This document shows, in pieces, positions 35,001 through 44,143 of a stretch of 64,000 nucleotides of DNA. The notes under the pieces were generated by a model. It was not told the origin of the DNA and did not search any database. It worked only from the letters and a program-made list of their open reading frames with translations. The DNA is from Planctomycetota bacterium (GTDB lineage: Bacteria; Planctomycetota; Planctomycetia; Pirellulales; Pirellulaceae). Where the stretch lies: NCBI GenBank assembly GCA_029259935.1, contig JAJDEH010000065.1, positions 1 through 64,000 of the forward strand, read 5' to 3'. Position 1 is the stretch's first letter. Every line of letters starts with the position of its first letter. The position numbers and the translations under genes are program-made.

Positions 35001-35200
35001 ACGCGGCGGAGTATCAGGTCTTGACCAAACTGTACGAAAAACACGTCAAACAATTCACCGACGAGTCGAATTCGGCGAAGGAACTACTGTCGGTAGGCGA
35101 CTCGAAGCCGCCCGCGGACATCGCCGCCGCCGAACTTGCCGCCTGGACCTCGATTGCCCGCGTCATCCTTAATCTGCACGAAACCATCACCCGCAACTAA
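32090..35200 (+). CDS. PSD1/planctomycete cytochrome C domain protein
   Basis: This 1036-residue exported protein has a signal peptide (residues 1-36). Domain order: PSCyt1 heme-type domain with C55-x2-C58-H59 (NHCYACHG) at about 42-130, DUF1549 (ENDHFVARART-like start, then LYFDLIGLPPKPAEVDAF) at about 155-370 with a second CAQCHNHKFDPF motif, a carbohydrate-binding-like insert at about 430-600, and DUF1553 (LVARVFVNRLWKLMFGRGIV) at about 720-1010. AAGGA precedes the ATG. The paired DUF1501 gene follows 130 bp on. The family is expanded in planctomycetes and linked to complex polysaccharide breakdown, but its chemistry is unproven. Confidence 0.9.
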   Translation: MRIPCTPQANACRFGALLGWAILWAAMLVGQAAWAEEEAKVDYARQIKPILSNHCYACHGPDENQRKADLRLDDAESALAAAIVPNQADDSEMLRRILSQDPDEKMPPTAAKKPPLTAEEIELLRRWIDQGAEFQLHWSYQPRQRPKVPAAPNASWSRNEIDHFVARARTRQKFDASPVADRRTLIRRLYFDLIGLPPKPAEVDAFVNDTSDKAYENLVDRLMDSQHYGERLAIYWLDLVRYADTNGIHSDNHREHDWYRDYVIEAFNSNMPFDRFTTEQLAGDLLPGATKQQRIASGYNRLNLTTQEGGSQPKEFIAKYAADRVRNASVVWMGSTLGCAQCHNHKFDPFTTRDFYSFAAFFADIQETPVGRQPPARIPTDEQEAEVKKIDGQLTSLRKTLNTQTSQLDQSQAKWEQSRVASLTPWTTLAPVEMTSKQKVTLERKNDNSVLAKGANPDTDTYTVTAKTGSRNITAFRLELLTDGSLPKKGPGRAGNGNLVLTELTVEAAGKDGVFHPVELQNATATFEQKGAAKGNPYGLWSVASAIDRDAKGPKFGWAIMEQVGQPNHAVFETKQDLAASEDTTLRFTLAQNHGTKHTLGKFRLSVASRQRPVVANKSMSDQLVSLLSIPLDKRSDAQRAQVSKHYRTIAPELAAARKQVADLDAKRKSITDAYRAILVSMQVKPRVLRILPRGNWLDESGEIVQAAVPKFLGQVDATEGRATRLDLAKWLLSPENPLVARVFVNRLWKLMFGRGIVTTLDDYGAQGTIPSHPELLDWLASEFVESGWNVKHVVKLMVMSQTYQQSSLESQQLRQLDPANTWLARQGRFRIDAELVRDNALAISGLLVDKIGGPSVKPYQPPGYWAHLNFPRRSWKHDAGENQYRRGMYTYWCRTFPHPSALAFDAQSREESCVERPRSNTPLQALVLLNDPTYVEAARAFATRIVKEGGKTEKERLDFAFREAVSRRPNAAEYQVLTKLYEKHVKQFTDESNSAKELLSVGDSKPPADIAAAELAAWTSIARVILNLHETITRN

Positions 35201-35235
35201 GCAGTGCTTGGGACTTGTAAAGAAGTTACTTCCCC

Positions 35236-35292
35236 AATTGTGGTGCAGCCGTCTCGGCTGCAATAAGCAGGCGAGACGCCTGCACCACAATT
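35236..35292. repeat. REP-like palindromic element
   Basis: AATTGTGGTGCA and TGCACCACAATT form a perfect 12-bp outer stem, GTCTCG and CGAGAC a 6-bp inner stem, and CTGC/GCAG closes around AATAA. A symmetric GCC/GCC internal loop separates outer and inner stems. It lies in the PSD1-DUF1501 gap of a likely operon, so it may act on the mRNA. A partial copy is at 20292-20331. Confidence 0.75.
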
Positions 35293-35330
35293 AATTTCAT
35301 GACATGCCGCTTAGCGACACAGGATCACCC

Positions 35331-36770
35331 ATGTTTACCAACAACATGACCGCTGCCCGACAGACGCGACGAATGTTCCTCGGCCGCACCGCGACCGGTA
35401 TTGGCGCGACGGCGCTGGCATCGATGTTGCATCCCGATTGGCTCTCGGCTGGCGAATCCAAAAGCGACCTTGCCAGCGGAGGCGTCGTGAATCCTCTGCA
35501 TCACAAGCCGATCGCCAAGCGAGTTATTTTCCTGTGCCAAGCCGGCGGCGCGTCGCATTTGGAAACATTCGACCACAAACCCAAGCTGGCCGAAATGCAC
35601 GACAAGCCGATGCCCGAGTCGTTCACCAAAGGGCAGCCCATCGCGCAGTTGCAGGGCCGGCAGCTCAAGTGTTTTGCTCCTCAACATCCGTTCAAGAAGT
35701 TCGGCGAAAGCGGTCAGCAGATTAGCGAGATCTTTCCTCATATTGGCGAGATCGCCGATGAAATTTGCATCGTCAATTCGATGACGACCGACGCAATCAA
35801 CCACGATCCGGCCCACACGTTCATGAACACGGGCGCATTAATCTCGGGAAGGCCCGCCATGGGATCCTGGATCAATTATGGGCTGGGCAACGAAGCCGAC
35901 GATTTGCCGGGGTTCGTCGTATTGACGTCGATCGGCAAACACGGCCAATCGCAGCCCATTGCCGCCAGACAATGGCATAGTGGTTTTCTGCCCAGCCGAT
36001 ATCAGGGAGTTCAGTTTCATGCGACGGGCGACCCGGTGCTATATGTGAGTCGTCCCAAGGGTGTTGACGAGCGGAAGCAAAGCGATGTCGTGGATGCGAT
36101 TAATTCGCTCAACACCATCCAAAACGAAGCGGTGGACGATCCGGAAATCGCCACGCGGATCGCTCAATATGAACTGGCTTTTAAAATGCAAACGAGTGTC
36201 CCCGGGCTGGTGGACATCTCCGACGAGCCGGAACATGTTTTGCAAATGTACGGAACCAAGGGCGGCGACGGCACGTTCGCTTCGAACTGTTTGCTGGCTC
36301 GACGGTTGGCCGAGCGGGGTGTCCGGTTCATCCAACTTTATCACCGTGGTTGGGATCATCACGGCGGCATCAAGAACAACATTGCCGCCACGGCGAAAGA
36401 AGTCGATCAGGGAACCGCCGCGTTGATCAAGGACCTGAAGCAGCGAGACATGCTCAAGGACACGATCATCATTTGGGGCGGCGAATTCGGCCGTACTCCG
36501 ATGGCGCAAGGCAACGGCCGCGATCACCACATGAAGGGTTTTTCGCATTTCCTCTGCGGAGGCGGCATCAAGGGCGGCATCACCCACGGAGCGACCGATG
36601 AACTCGGTTACAACGCGGTCACCGATGTGGTAACCGTCCACAACATGCACGCCACGATGCAGCATCTGCTGGGCGTCGACCACGAGAAATTCACTTACCG
36701 CTTTCAAGGTCTCGACTTCCGCCTGTCCGGTGTCGAGCCGACTCACGTGGTCAAGGAAATCTTGGCCTAA
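35331..36770 (+). CDS. DUF1501 protein, Tat-exported
   Basis: I choose the ATG at 35331 (479 aa), which has AGGA six bases upstream; an in-frame ATG at 35304 lies next to the palindromic repeat. The N-terminus carries a twin-arginine signal (TRRMFLGRTATGIGATALAS). The DUF1501 core is sulfatase/alkaline-phosphatase-like: VIFLCQAGGASHLETFDHKP, then IIWGGEFGRTPMAQGNGRDH with the metal-type residues. It is the usual partner of the upstream PSD1 gene and probably acts with it on an extracytoplasmic substrate that is not known. Confidence 0.9.
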   Translation: MFTNNMTAARQTRRMFLGRTATGIGATALASMLHPDWLSAGESKSDLASGGVVNPLHHKPIAKRVIFLCQAGGASHLETFDHKPKLAEMHDKPMPESFTKGQPIAQLQGRQLKCFAPQHPFKKFGESGQQISEIFPHIGEIADEICIVNSMTTDAINHDPAHTFMNTGALISGRPAMGSWINYGLGNEADDLPGFVVLTSIGKHGQSQPIAARQWHSGFLPSRYQGVQFHATGDPVLYVSRPKGVDERKQSDVVDAINSLNTIQNEAVDDPEIATRIAQYELAFKMQTSVPGLVDISDEPEHVLQMYGTKGGDGTFASNCLLARRLAERGVRFIQLYHRGWDHHGGIKNNIAATAKEVDQGTAALIKDLKQRDMLKDTIIIWGGEFGRTPMAQGNGRDHHMKGFSHFLCGGGIKGGITHGATDELGYNAVTDVVTVHNMHATMQHLLGVDHEKFTYRFQGLDFRLSGVEPTHVVKEILA

Positions 36771-36861
36771 CCGGAAAACGGGAACAATTGCGGGGCGCGG
36801 AATCGCACTCATTAAGCGTCGATAGGACGCGTTGCGCCGGCCATTCACGACAACCAGGGGC

Positions 36862-37227
36862 TCATTGCGGCACGGGTTCGATGGTGGCCCACATGGAACC
36901 GGAACAGCGAGGGATATACTTGTCCCGCCCGAAAGCGTGAATCTGGTCCTTCTTCAACTCCGCGTGTTCCTTGGTCGTCGTCAGGCAAATCGCCTTGCCG
37001 TTGGTGTCCACTTCGACCGCGATTTGATGGGACTTTTCTTTGGAGTGGCCAAACAACTCCTGCATCATGTGTTCGACGTAGTCGTACGTGTGGTCGCTAT
37101 CGTCCCACAATACGACGTTGAAGGGCGGCAGGCGTTTGGGCTTATTCCGCTGGCGTTCTCGCTGTTGGCTGGGGGTTTCCACAGCCGGCTCGGCGACGGC
37201 CGCGGCGGATTGTTGGTCGGACATCAA
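36862..37227 (-). CDS. clpS: ATP-dependent Clp protease adaptor
   Basis: This 121-residue protein has the ClpS core from about residue 33: FNVVLWDDSDHTYDYVEHMM, with the N-x-D-D type loop here as V-V-L-W-D-D, followed by the H-S-K-E-K-S-H-Q-I-A helix and the E-L-K-K-D-Q-I-H-A-F-G-R-D helix. It delivers N-degron substrates to ClpA or ClpC. The N-terminal 30 residues are disordered and alanine-rich, as usual. It is monocistronic, with a peptidase gene divergent. Confidence 0.88.
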   Translation of the reverse strand: MMSDQQSAAAVAEPAVETPSQQRERQRNKPKRLPPFNVVLWDDSDHTYDYVEHMMQELFGHSKEKSHQIAVEVDTNGKAICLTTTKEHAELKKDQIHAFGRDKYIPRCSGSMWATIEPVPQ

Positions 37228-37387
37228 ATTTGGGCAGTTTGCTGAGAAAGAGGTTGGTTGGGAATAGTCGGCTAGACGTCACATCATTATATTGGATCGC
37301 TTATTCCCTGGCAAAAAAAGTGCGTTTCCGGCTCTAGAAGTCCCGCATCCGCGCCCAGGTGTCCCCACCGTTTTGGAGCCCGTGAGA

Positions 37388-38788
37388 ATGCAAGATATTG
37401 ACGAGTATCTCGATCAGCATCGTGACCAGTTTGAAGACGACTTGTTTCAACTGCTGGCCATCCCCAGCGTCAGCACCGACAGTCAATATCAGGACAGCGT
37501 GCGAACAGCCGGACAGTGGGTGGCGGATCAATTCACTTCGCTCAAGTTCGCCACGGAACTGATCGAGACCGACCGCCACCCCATCGTCTATGCCGAATCG
37601 CCGCCCGTCGAAAATGGTCCGACGGTGCTGGTCTATGGCCATTACGATGTGCAACCCGCGGACCCCTTGAACGAGTGGATCACCCAGCCGTTCGAACCGA
37701 CTCGCCGCGACGGCAATGTGTACGCCCGGGGCGCGACCGACGACAAAGGCCAAATGCTGACACACGTCAAAAGCGCCCAAGCTTGGATTGAATCGCAACG
37801 CAGCTTGCCCGTGCAACTGAAATTCGTAATCGAAGGCGAAGAGGAAGTTGGCAGCGAAAGCCTTTACGAATTCTTGGACGGAAAATACAGCAGTTCGGCC
37901 TCGACGGCGTCTAACCTGGATCGCCTTGCCTGCGATGTGGCGGTCATCAGCGATACGTCGCAGTTTGGACCCGGACAGCCGGCCATTACCTACGGGCTGA
38001 AGGGTATCGCGTACTTCGAGCTACGTCTGCAAGGGCCAAAGCAAGATCTCCACTCGGGCACGTTCGGTGGAGCGGTCACGAACCCCGCCAACGCGCTGGC
38101 GAAAATGTTGGCGGCACTTGTCGATGAAAAAGGCCGGATTCAAGTCCCTGGATTTTACGAAGAAGTGACGCCGCTCGTCGATCGCGAACGGGAGCAATTC
38201 GAAGCCTTGCCATTTGACGAACGAGGCTTCATGGATCAACTCGGAGTCGAAGGGCTGTCGGGAGAAGCCGGCTACACGACGCTTGAACGCCGTTGGGCGC
38301 GGCCGACCTTCGACGTCAACGGCATCTCGTCCGGGTATCAAGGCGAGGGTGCCAAGACGATCATCCCGGGGCGCGCCAGCGCCAAATTCAGCTTTCGCCT
38401 GGTGCCAAATCAGGATCCGGAGAAAATAAAAAGCGGTCTCAAGAGCATGTTGCGGGAACTGTGTCCGGTGGGGATCCAAATGGAACTGATCGACTTGCAC
38501 GGTTGCCCCGGAGTCGTGGTTCCGTTAACCAGCCCTTATATGTCCGCGGCCGCGCGGGCCATCGAGCACGGATTTGGCCGCTCGCCCGTTTTCATTCGCG
38601 AAGGCGGATCGATTCCCGTCGTTACGGCGTTCCACGAAAAGCTCGGCGTTGATACATTGTTGCTGGGATGGGGCTTGAACGACGATAACACCCACGGACC
38701 TAACGAAAAATTCTGTCTGGCGGACTTTCATCGCGGCATCAAGTCAAGCGCGCACCTGTGGAATGAAATCGGCAAGATATCCATTTAG
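37388..38788 (+). CDS. M20-family dipeptidase
   Basis: From the ATG at 37388 (466 aa) the protein begins MQDIDEYLDQHRDQFEDDLF, typical for cytoplasmic M20 dipeptidases; GGAG lies about ten bases upstream. Metal ligands: H85 and D87 in YGHYDVQP, D118 in GATDDKGQ, the EEE at 151-153, and a C-terminal His in NDDNTHGPNEKF. A lid or dimer domain (about 205-370) separates the two halves. It would cleave dipeptides with two metal ions. No signal peptide is seen. A longer frame from 37292 lacks support. Confidence 0.88.
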   Translation: MQDIDEYLDQHRDQFEDDLFQLLAIPSVSTDSQYQDSVRTAGQWVADQFTSLKFATELIETDRHPIVYAESPPVENGPTVLVYGHYDVQPADPLNEWITQPFEPTRRDGNVYARGATDDKGQMLTHVKSAQAWIESQRSLPVQLKFVIEGEEEVGSESLYEFLDGKYSSSASTASNLDRLACDVAVISDTSQFGPGQPAITYGLKGIAYFELRLQGPKQDLHSGTFGGAVTNPANALAKMLAALVDEKGRIQVPGFYEEVTPLVDREREQFEALPFDERGFMDQLGVEGLSGEAGYTTLERRWARPTFDVNGISSGYQGEGAKTIIPGRASAKFSFRLVPNQDPEKIKSGLKSMLRELCPVGIQMELIDLHGCPGVVVPLTSPYMSAAARAIEHGFGRSPVFIREGGSIPVVTAFHEKLGVDTLLLGWGLNDDNTHGPNEKFCLADFHRGIKSSAHLWNEIGKISI

Positions 38789-38862
38789 GCAGCGAAAAGA
38801 ACGCGTGAACCTCGCGCTGGCCCGCTTGTCAAACAAACAACCTTTCCAGAAAAGATGAGTCC

Positions 38863-40140
38863 ATGCTTGATCGAAAATTCATTGTCGAAAACGCGGAATT
38901 GGTAAAACAAAACTGCGCGAATCGGGGCGTCGCGGCGGACGTGGAAGCGTTGGTAAAACTCGAAGACCAGCGCCGCGCGAAAGCCACCGAGGTTCAAGAG
39001 TGGAACCGCCAGGCCAATGAAGTTTCCAAGTCGATCGGTAAAGCCAAGGACGCGGACGAGCGCGAAGCCCGCAAGGAAGAAGGCCGAAAGCTCCGCGAAC
39101 AAAAGGACGCCGCTCAAAAAGAACACGACGAACTTGAACAGCGGATTGTCGCCATTCAGGCCACGATCCCCAACATGTCGCATCCCGCCGTGCCAGTCGG
39201 CGAAGACGACAAGTCGAACCTGGAAATTCGCAGAGGAGCGCACGAGCCCGCCAACTTTGATTTCCAGCCGCTCGATCATTTGGAACTGGGCCTGAAGCAC
39301 AATCTGATCGACCTGGAAGGTGGCGCGCGGACCACCGGTGCCGGATTCTACTTTCTGAAAAATGAAGCCGTGCTGTTGGATTTAGCTTTGCAACAGTTTG
39401 CTATTTCCTTCTTGGTCAAAAAGGGCTTCACGCCAACCGTCACTCCTGACTTGGCCAACGACAAGATCCTAGAAGGCATCGGCTTCATGCCGCGAGGACC
39501 CGAGACACAAGTCTACAGCATTGAAAATTCAAGTTTGAGCTTGGTCGGCACGGCGGAAATCACACTGGGCGGACTGTATTCCGGCGTGACCCTCGACGCG
39601 GAACAATTGCCCTTGAAGGTGTGCGGGCTGAGCCACTGTTTTCGTACGGAAGCCGGCGCGGCCGGTGCCGCCACGAGAGGGATCTACCGGGTGCACCAAT
39701 TCACGAAGGTCGAAATGTTCGCCTTCACATTGCCCGATCAAAGCGACGCGATGCACGATGAAATTTGTGGATTGGAATGCGAGATTTTCGATACTCTGGG
39801 GGTGCCCTACCGAGTCGTGGACACGGCGACCGGCGATCTGGGCGGGCCGGCGTATCGCAAATACGATCTAGAAGCGTGGATGCCCGGGCGAGGAGAGGCG
39901 GGCGAATGGGGAGAGATCACCAGCACGTCGAACTGCACGGATTACCAATCGCGGCGTCTGAATACCCGCTACCGAGTGAAGGGCGAGAAGGGAACGAAGT
40001 TCGTTCACACTTTGAATGGAACGGCGGTCGCAATTTGTCGTGCGTTGATTGCCATCATGGAGAACTACCAAAACGCCGACGGCACGATCACGGTTCCCGA
40101 AGCGCTAACGCAATGGGTGGGCAAGGACAAGATTGGGTAG
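38863..40140 (+). CDS. serS: Seryl-tRNA synthetase
   Basis: This 425-residue class II synthetase charges tRNA-Ser. The N-terminal coiled-coil arm spans about residues 27-105 (charged E/K/R/A-rich). The catalytic core has motif 2 (CFRTEAGAAGAATRGIYRVH) and motif 3 (SNCTDYQSRRLNTRYR). GATGAG lies upstream of the ATG. The coiled-coil arm reads the long variable arm of tRNA-Ser; both Ser tRNAs in the array at 21-24 kb keep that arm. Confidence 0.95.
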   Translation: MLDRKFIVENAELVKQNCANRGVAADVEALVKLEDQRRAKATEVQEWNRQANEVSKSIGKAKDADEREARKEEGRKLREQKDAAQKEHDELEQRIVAIQATIPNMSHPAVPVGEDDKSNLEIRRGAHEPANFDFQPLDHLELGLKHNLIDLEGGARTTGAGFYFLKNEAVLLDLALQQFAISFLVKKGFTPTVTPDLANDKILEGIGFMPRGPETQVYSIENSSLSLVGTAEITLGGLYSGVTLDAEQLPLKVCGLSHCFRTEAGAAGAATRGIYRVHQFTKVEMFAFTLPDQSDAMHDEICGLECEIFDTLGVPYRVVDTATGDLGGPAYRKYDLEAWMPGRGEAGEWGEITSTSNCTDYQSRRLNTRYRVKGEKGTKFVHTLNGTAVAICRALIAIMENYQNADGTITVPEALTQWVGKDKIG

Positions 40141-40152
40141 GCGGCCCCCGCG

Positions 40153-40650
40153 CTACCCTAGTTCGACATCTTGCAGGTCATTTTCGGTGATCATGGTAAA
40201 TTTTTTCGCCGACAGTGTATCCAGCGCCAGATCCGTATTATCGGTCATGACCGCGACCGCAGGATTGCCATGCGGGCGAACGATCAGCGGATAGGCTTGG
40301 ACGATATTGATCTCGGCCTGCAACAGTGCGGTGCAAACTTGCAGCAGCGGCTGAGTCGTATTGGGCAGTTCGATGCCAATCAGGTCACTTTCGATCATCG
40401 GCAACCCGGCTCGTTCCAAAATTTCGCGACCTTGTTCGGGGTGACTCAGCAAGAATCGAACGAATGCACATTCGGTCGAATCGTGAATCGAAAAGGCGAC
40501 GATACGAACCTTGCTGCCTTCAAATCGGCGCACCACTTCTAGCAGTTGACCAACTCGATTTTCGAGAAACACGGTAAATTGACGAATCGTGGGGTAGTCG
40601 CGTCCCCGCGCCGTCTGGAAATCGATGCTCGCCCCTTCGCCAACACTCAT
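40153..40650 (-). CDS. Tandem ACT-domain protein
   Basis: The 165-residue protein holds two ACT-like ligand-binding domains: residues about 22-85 (QFTVFLENRVGQLLEVVRRF, the usual N-R-x-G-x-L start) and about 92-160 (LLQVCTALLQAEINIVQAYP). Such proteins bind amino acids and regulate metabolism, but no enzyme domain or operon partner is present. It ends 12 bp from the convergent serS stop. Confidence 0.82.
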   Translation of the reverse strand: MSVGEGASIDFQTARGRDYPTIRQFTVFLENRVGQLLEVVRRFEGSKVRIVAFSIHDSTECAFVRFLLSHPEQGREILERAGLPMIESDLIGIELPNTTQPLLQVCTALLQAEINIVQAYPLIVRPHGNPAVAVMTDNTDLALDTLSAKKFTMITENDLQDVELG

Positions 40651-40787
40651 CGGGCCCTCAAGATCAAAAGAGTTGTACTGTGCTTCACGAATCGCGCAAA
40701 GCGACCGAAATTACCGTTGATTGCTAACGATATGGAATTACCCAAGTTAGGTCAACATAAGAAGTTGGACACGGCCATTTCGTGACT

Positions 40788-41390
40788 CTAGGATCCACGC
40801 ACGTGATGAGTCTTGTTCTGACGTTCTTCGCGCCGTTGCCGGTCGATCTGATCGCTGATCTTTGCCACGTCGGCGATCCCTTCCATGATCAGCACCGGAT
40901 GGGAAACATCACTGGATTCCACCTTGACCCGACCCACGCCAATCATCCGCTCGAACAGATTCTGGACAAAATTCACATCCTCGATATCAATCAGCTCAAT
41001 TTGGTCGGTTTTCCGCAGAAAAAAGCCGTCGGTATGGACCAAACGCTGGGTCGTCAATTTGTAGGTCAGCGACAGCCGCTTGTAGGCTAATTTGCATAGC
41101 GGAATCCCCCACACGAGTACCAATACCAGCGTCAGGCCAAGCCAAACGAAATAGGATTGCTGCTGCAGGAATTCGAAGCTCATGTAACCCCAGATGGTAC
41201 ATCCGACGACCAGCATGGTAATCGGAATCACGATCATCCAGACGCCGTACATGGCGCGGCCCGAGTAACTTCCTTCCCATAACGTGCGTTCCGCGTCGTC
41301 TCCTCCCGACTTTTCGCTCTGTGTAACTTGGGCGGGAACCTGGGAACTGGCGGATTGGGCTCCGCCGACGTTGTCGCTAGTTTCGCTCAT
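40788..41390 (-). CDS. Membrane protein with bacterial PH domain
   Basis: From the ATG at 41390 (200 aa) the protein has a disordered S/A/Q-rich N-terminus, two membrane segments at about 48-98 (VWMIVIPITMLVVGCTIWGY and FVWLGLTLVLVLVWGIPLC), and a C-terminal bPH2 (YdbS-like) domain (YKLTTQRLVHTDGFFLRKTD, IELIDIEDVNFVQNLFERMI). The longer frame to 41570 would overlap the divergent nrdR start. Function is unknown. A GGGACGTCCC palindrome adjoins the start codon. Confidence 0.78.
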   Translation of the reverse strand: MSETSDNVGGAQSASSQVPAQVTQSEKSGGDDAERTLWEGSYSGRAMYGVWMIVIPITMLVVGCTIWGYMSFEFLQQQSYFVWLGLTLVLVLVWGIPLCKLAYKRLSLTYKLTTQRLVHTDGFFLRKTDQIELIDIEDVNFVQNLFERMIGVGRVKVESSDVSHPVLIMEGIADVAKISDQIDRQRREERQNKTHHVRGS

Positions 41391-41564
41391 GGGACGTCCC
41401 ATCTTTTTGCAGAAAAACAAGGGAAAAGAGAGTGCTATCAGACGGATTATACGCATCCCGACCGCGTTCGTCACGATGCGGCTAGGGAATATTAGGAGGA
41501 AGAACCCATCCGACAGGCATTTTTTCCCTATTCGAGACACTCTGGCTTGGCTATAAAAGCTGGT

Positions 41565-42065
41565 ATGCAATGCCCCTTTTGCCGAGCTGACAACGACCGG
41601 GTGGTGGACTCACGCACCTCCAATGATGGCTCTATTCGCCGTCGCCGCGAATGCGCGGATTGCAAGAAACGCTACACCACTTACGAACGGTTGGAGGAAC
41701 TGCCGATCAAAGTGGTCAAAAATGATGGCGTTCGCGAGCCGTTTGAGGCGGGCAAAATCCGTCGGGGACTGCAAAAGGCCTGCTGGAAACGGCCCATCCA
41801 GGAAGAGGCCATCGAAGACATTGTTTCGGCGGTCGAGAGTTTCGTTTACGACAAGATGCACTCCGAAGTGGAGAGCCGGGAATTAGGTGAACTGGTCATG
41901 GAGCGATTGAGCCGTCTTGACGAAGTTGCCTTCGTGCGGTTCGCCAGTGTCTACCGTCGCTTTAAAGATCTTCACGATTTCGTTGACGAGCTTCAGCCCA
42001 TGTTGCGAGAAAAGCAGCGGACCGCGGAAGCGGAGCCCGAGCCGACGGTCAAATCCAGTCGCTGA
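41565..42065 (+). CDS. nrdR: Transcriptional repressor of ribonucleotide reductase genes
   Basis: The ATG at 41565 gives 166 residues starting MQCPFC; the longer frame begins at a TTG. A zinc ribbon uses C3, C6, C30 and C33 (ECADC). RTSNDGSIRRRRECADCKKR is the family signature, and an ATP-cone follows at about 49-135 (VVKNDGVREPFEAGKIRRGL). NrdR binds nrd promoters in response to ATP/dATP. Length is normal except for a short acidic C-terminal tail. Confidence 0.95.
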   Translation: MQCPFCRADNDRVVDSRTSNDGSIRRRRECADCKKRYTTYERLEELPIKVVKNDGVREPFEAGKIRRGLQKACWKRPIQEEAIEDIVSAVESFVYDKMHSEVESRELGELVMERLSRLDEVAFVRFASVYRRFKDLHDFVDELQPMLREKQRTAEAEPEPTVKSSR

Positions 42066-42119
42066 TCGCCCATGATTTAGCGCGCGGGCTGACTCGCTGA
42101 AATTCTTCGAACGGCTCGC

Positions 42120-43124
42120 TCAGCGTGATCGCATCACAACGAAGTCCGGCAAACAGGCGAGTACCTGCCGAGCCGGCGAATCGGGGATATCGGCCAACTG
42201 CTGCCGAGCCCGCTCGGCATACCAAGCAGCTTTGTCAATGGCGTACTGGATCGCGTCGTATCGTTCCAGCCAGGGCTTCAGCGCGGCATTCCCTACCGGT
42301 TCATCCGCGGAGAGCAGCTCCAGCAATTGAGCCCGCTCATGGCCCTCGGCAAGTTGCATGGCACGGATTAGCGGAAGAGTTGGTTTCTGTTTTTCGAGAT
42401 CGGTGCCGAGTGATTTGCCGGTCGTTTTCTCTTCTCCGTCGATATCCAACACGTCGTCCGCGATCTGAAATGCAATCCCCAGCGACCGTCCGTATTCGAT
42501 CATTTGCGCGATCAGTTCGGGTTGCGCCTCGCAATATACGCCAGCCAAGTGGCAACAGCAGGCGCAGAGTTCGGCCGTCTTCGCGTCGATAATCTCGACA
42601 TACTCACTTTCTTGCAGCCCGAAGTTTCGACGACTGCCGATTTGTCGTAATTCCCCTTCGCAAACGACATTGGTGGCTCGGCCGATTATCTGACAGGCGC
42701 GCGTGCTGCCGACCGTACTGGCCAGATAAAACGAATGCGTAAACAGATAATCGCCCAGCAGCACGCTGGACTCGTTATTCCAGCGGGAGTTCACGGTAGC
42801 CAAATGCCGTCTCTGATCGGCCTCGTCCAAGACATCGTCATGAATCAGAGTGGCCGTGTGGATCATTTCGACGACCGCCGCCAGCGTCAGGTGGGGCGGG
42901 CGAACGTCGCCGATTGCCTTGGCGGTCAACAGCAGTAGCGCCGGTCGAAGCCGCTTACCGCCAAGCAAACATCCGTATCGCACCAGTTCATCGACGTAGG
43001 CGTGATCACTGCGCAATTCTTTGCGGAGCAGTTCCTCGACCTGCGACATCTCCTCGCGAATCGGCTCGTAAAGCAGCCCCAGCGTATCGGCGGTCGTATC
43101 GTTATGGTCAATTGTCTGGCTCAC
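42120..43124 (-). CDS. Polyprenyl diphosphate synthase (trans-isoprenyl)
   Basis: The start is a GTG at 43124 (334 aa) with AGGAGG seven bases upstream, overlapping the moaC end by 17 bp, so the two genes are translationally linked. The family motifs are present: [12 protein letters not shown], the first Asp-rich motif HDDVLDEAD, and the second, [20 protein letters not shown]. It condenses IPP with allylic diphosphates to make a C40-50 chain for quinones or related lipids; chain length cannot be fixed by eye. Longer frames to 43178 are inside moaC. Confidence 0.88.
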   Translation of the reverse strand: MSQTIDHNDTTADTLGLLYEPIREEMSQVEELLRKELRSDHAYVDELVRYGCLLGGKRLRPALLLLTAKAIGDVRPPHLTLAAVVEMIHTATLIHDDVLDEADQRRHLATVNSRWNNESSVLLGDYLFTHSFYLASTVGSTRACQIIGRATNVVCEGELRQIGSRRNFGLQESEYVEIIDAKTAELCACCCHLAGVYCEAQPELIAQMIEYGRSLGIAFQIADDVLDIDGEEKTTGKSLGTDLEKQKPTLPLIRAMQLAEGHERAQLLELLSADEPVGNAALKPWLERYDAIQYAIDKAAWYAERARQQLADIPDSPARQVLACLPDFVVMRSR

Positions 43125-43605
43125 TCTCGGCCTCCTTTCGCACAAAATGTCCGCTCCGCCCGCCGGACTTTTCCTCAAGTCGCACCTGCTCGATCACCAT
43201 CCCTCGGTCGATCGCCTTGCACATGTCGTATATCGTCAGTGCGGCGGTACTTGCTGCAACCAGCGCTTCCATTTCAACTCCCGTTTTCGCCGTGACGCAC
43301 ACTTCGGCCTCGACCCGTACCGTGTCGTCGCTGGGAAAATCAAAGCCGACGGTCACCGACTCCAATGGCAGAGGATGACAGAGCGGAATCAGATCCGCCG
43401 TCCGTTTGGCTGCCATGACACCCGCCAATCGAGCTACTTCGAGTACATCGCCCTTCTCCAGCGACCGATCACGGACCCTCTTCAGGGTGGCTGGCAACAT
43501 CCGGACAACGCCAGCGGCCCTAGCCCGCCGGGCCGTCACTTCTTTGCCAGTAACATCCACCATCCGGCTTGCGCCATCGGCGTCAAAATGGGTCAGTTCA
43601 CTCAT
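43108..43605 (-). CDS. moaC: Cyclic pyranopterin monophosphate synthase
   Basis: This 165-residue protein catalyses the second step of molybdenum cofactor synthesis. Conserved blocks: [37 protein letters not shown] with the His of the active site, [16 protein letters not shown] and the C-terminal catalytic lysine region [14 protein letters not shown]. Length matches MoaC. It is the upstream gene of a pair with the polyprenyl synthase, an unusual neighbour; no other moa gene is present in the window. Confidence 0.94.
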   Translation of the reverse strand: MSELTHFDADGASRMVDVTGKEVTARRARAAGVVRMLPATLKRVRDRSLEKGDVLEVARLAGVMAAKRTADLIPLCHPLPLESVTVGFDFPSDDTVRVEAEVCVTAKTGVEMEALVAASTAALTIYDMCKAIDRGMVIEQVRLEEKSGGRSGHFVRKEAESEPDN

Positions 43606-43714
43606 AAGGCGTTATTCTAAAGACAGTTACGTCCAAGTCGAGGGGCGTTTACCCGCTCTGCCAGTGATCTAACCGCAATTCAACCGGGCGGACAACCTAA
43701 AATCCGCAACTTGG

Positions 43715-44143
43715 TTGGGTTCGCAACGGGGCACGCGGGACTTCTGTAACCCGGAAGTATCGCAGCCTGGCGAATCGCATGTGCGAAAAGCGTATGCACT
43801 TCTCATCAACAGCCTATTTCAATTGTCGAGATACGAAGAAGCCCAGCAAGCTTGTCGAAAAGCACGAGAGTTTTATGACCAAGATCCGGAGTTGCTATTC
43901 CGCGAAGGGATGCTGCTGCATCAGCTTCGCCGCTACGATGAATCGGTGACATCCTATAAATCGGCGCTGGCGCCTAGCGAAAAGCGGCATTTTTCGAGCA
44001 TTGACATCGGAATCGTGGGCTACAAAGCGCGGCATAACCTCGGCGTCGTATATCAGGAAATGGGAAGGCCAAAACTGGCCGAACTGGAGTGGCGAAAATC
44101 CCTGGAAGAGGTACCAGATGGCAATCCGACCGGTAACAGTCAA
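43715..44143 (+). pseudogene. TPR fragment of a glycosyltransferase-type gene
   Basis: The frame from 43715 reads HVRKAYALLINSLFQLSRYE, EAQQACRKAREFYDQDPELL and GYKARHNLGVVYQEMGRPKL, typical of the TPR tail of planctomycete GT2-TPR proteins. The catalytic N-terminal part is absent upstream. After about 44143 the frame turns into unrelated S/T/Q-rich sequence. It is therefore a remnant. The sequence around 44440-44520 has short AAATCGCC direct repeats. Confidence 0.65.

Noticed and set aside
37292..37387. Upstream 32-residue extension of the M20 peptidase
   Set aside because: Proline-rich with no family match; the ATG at 37388 begins the usual N-terminus.
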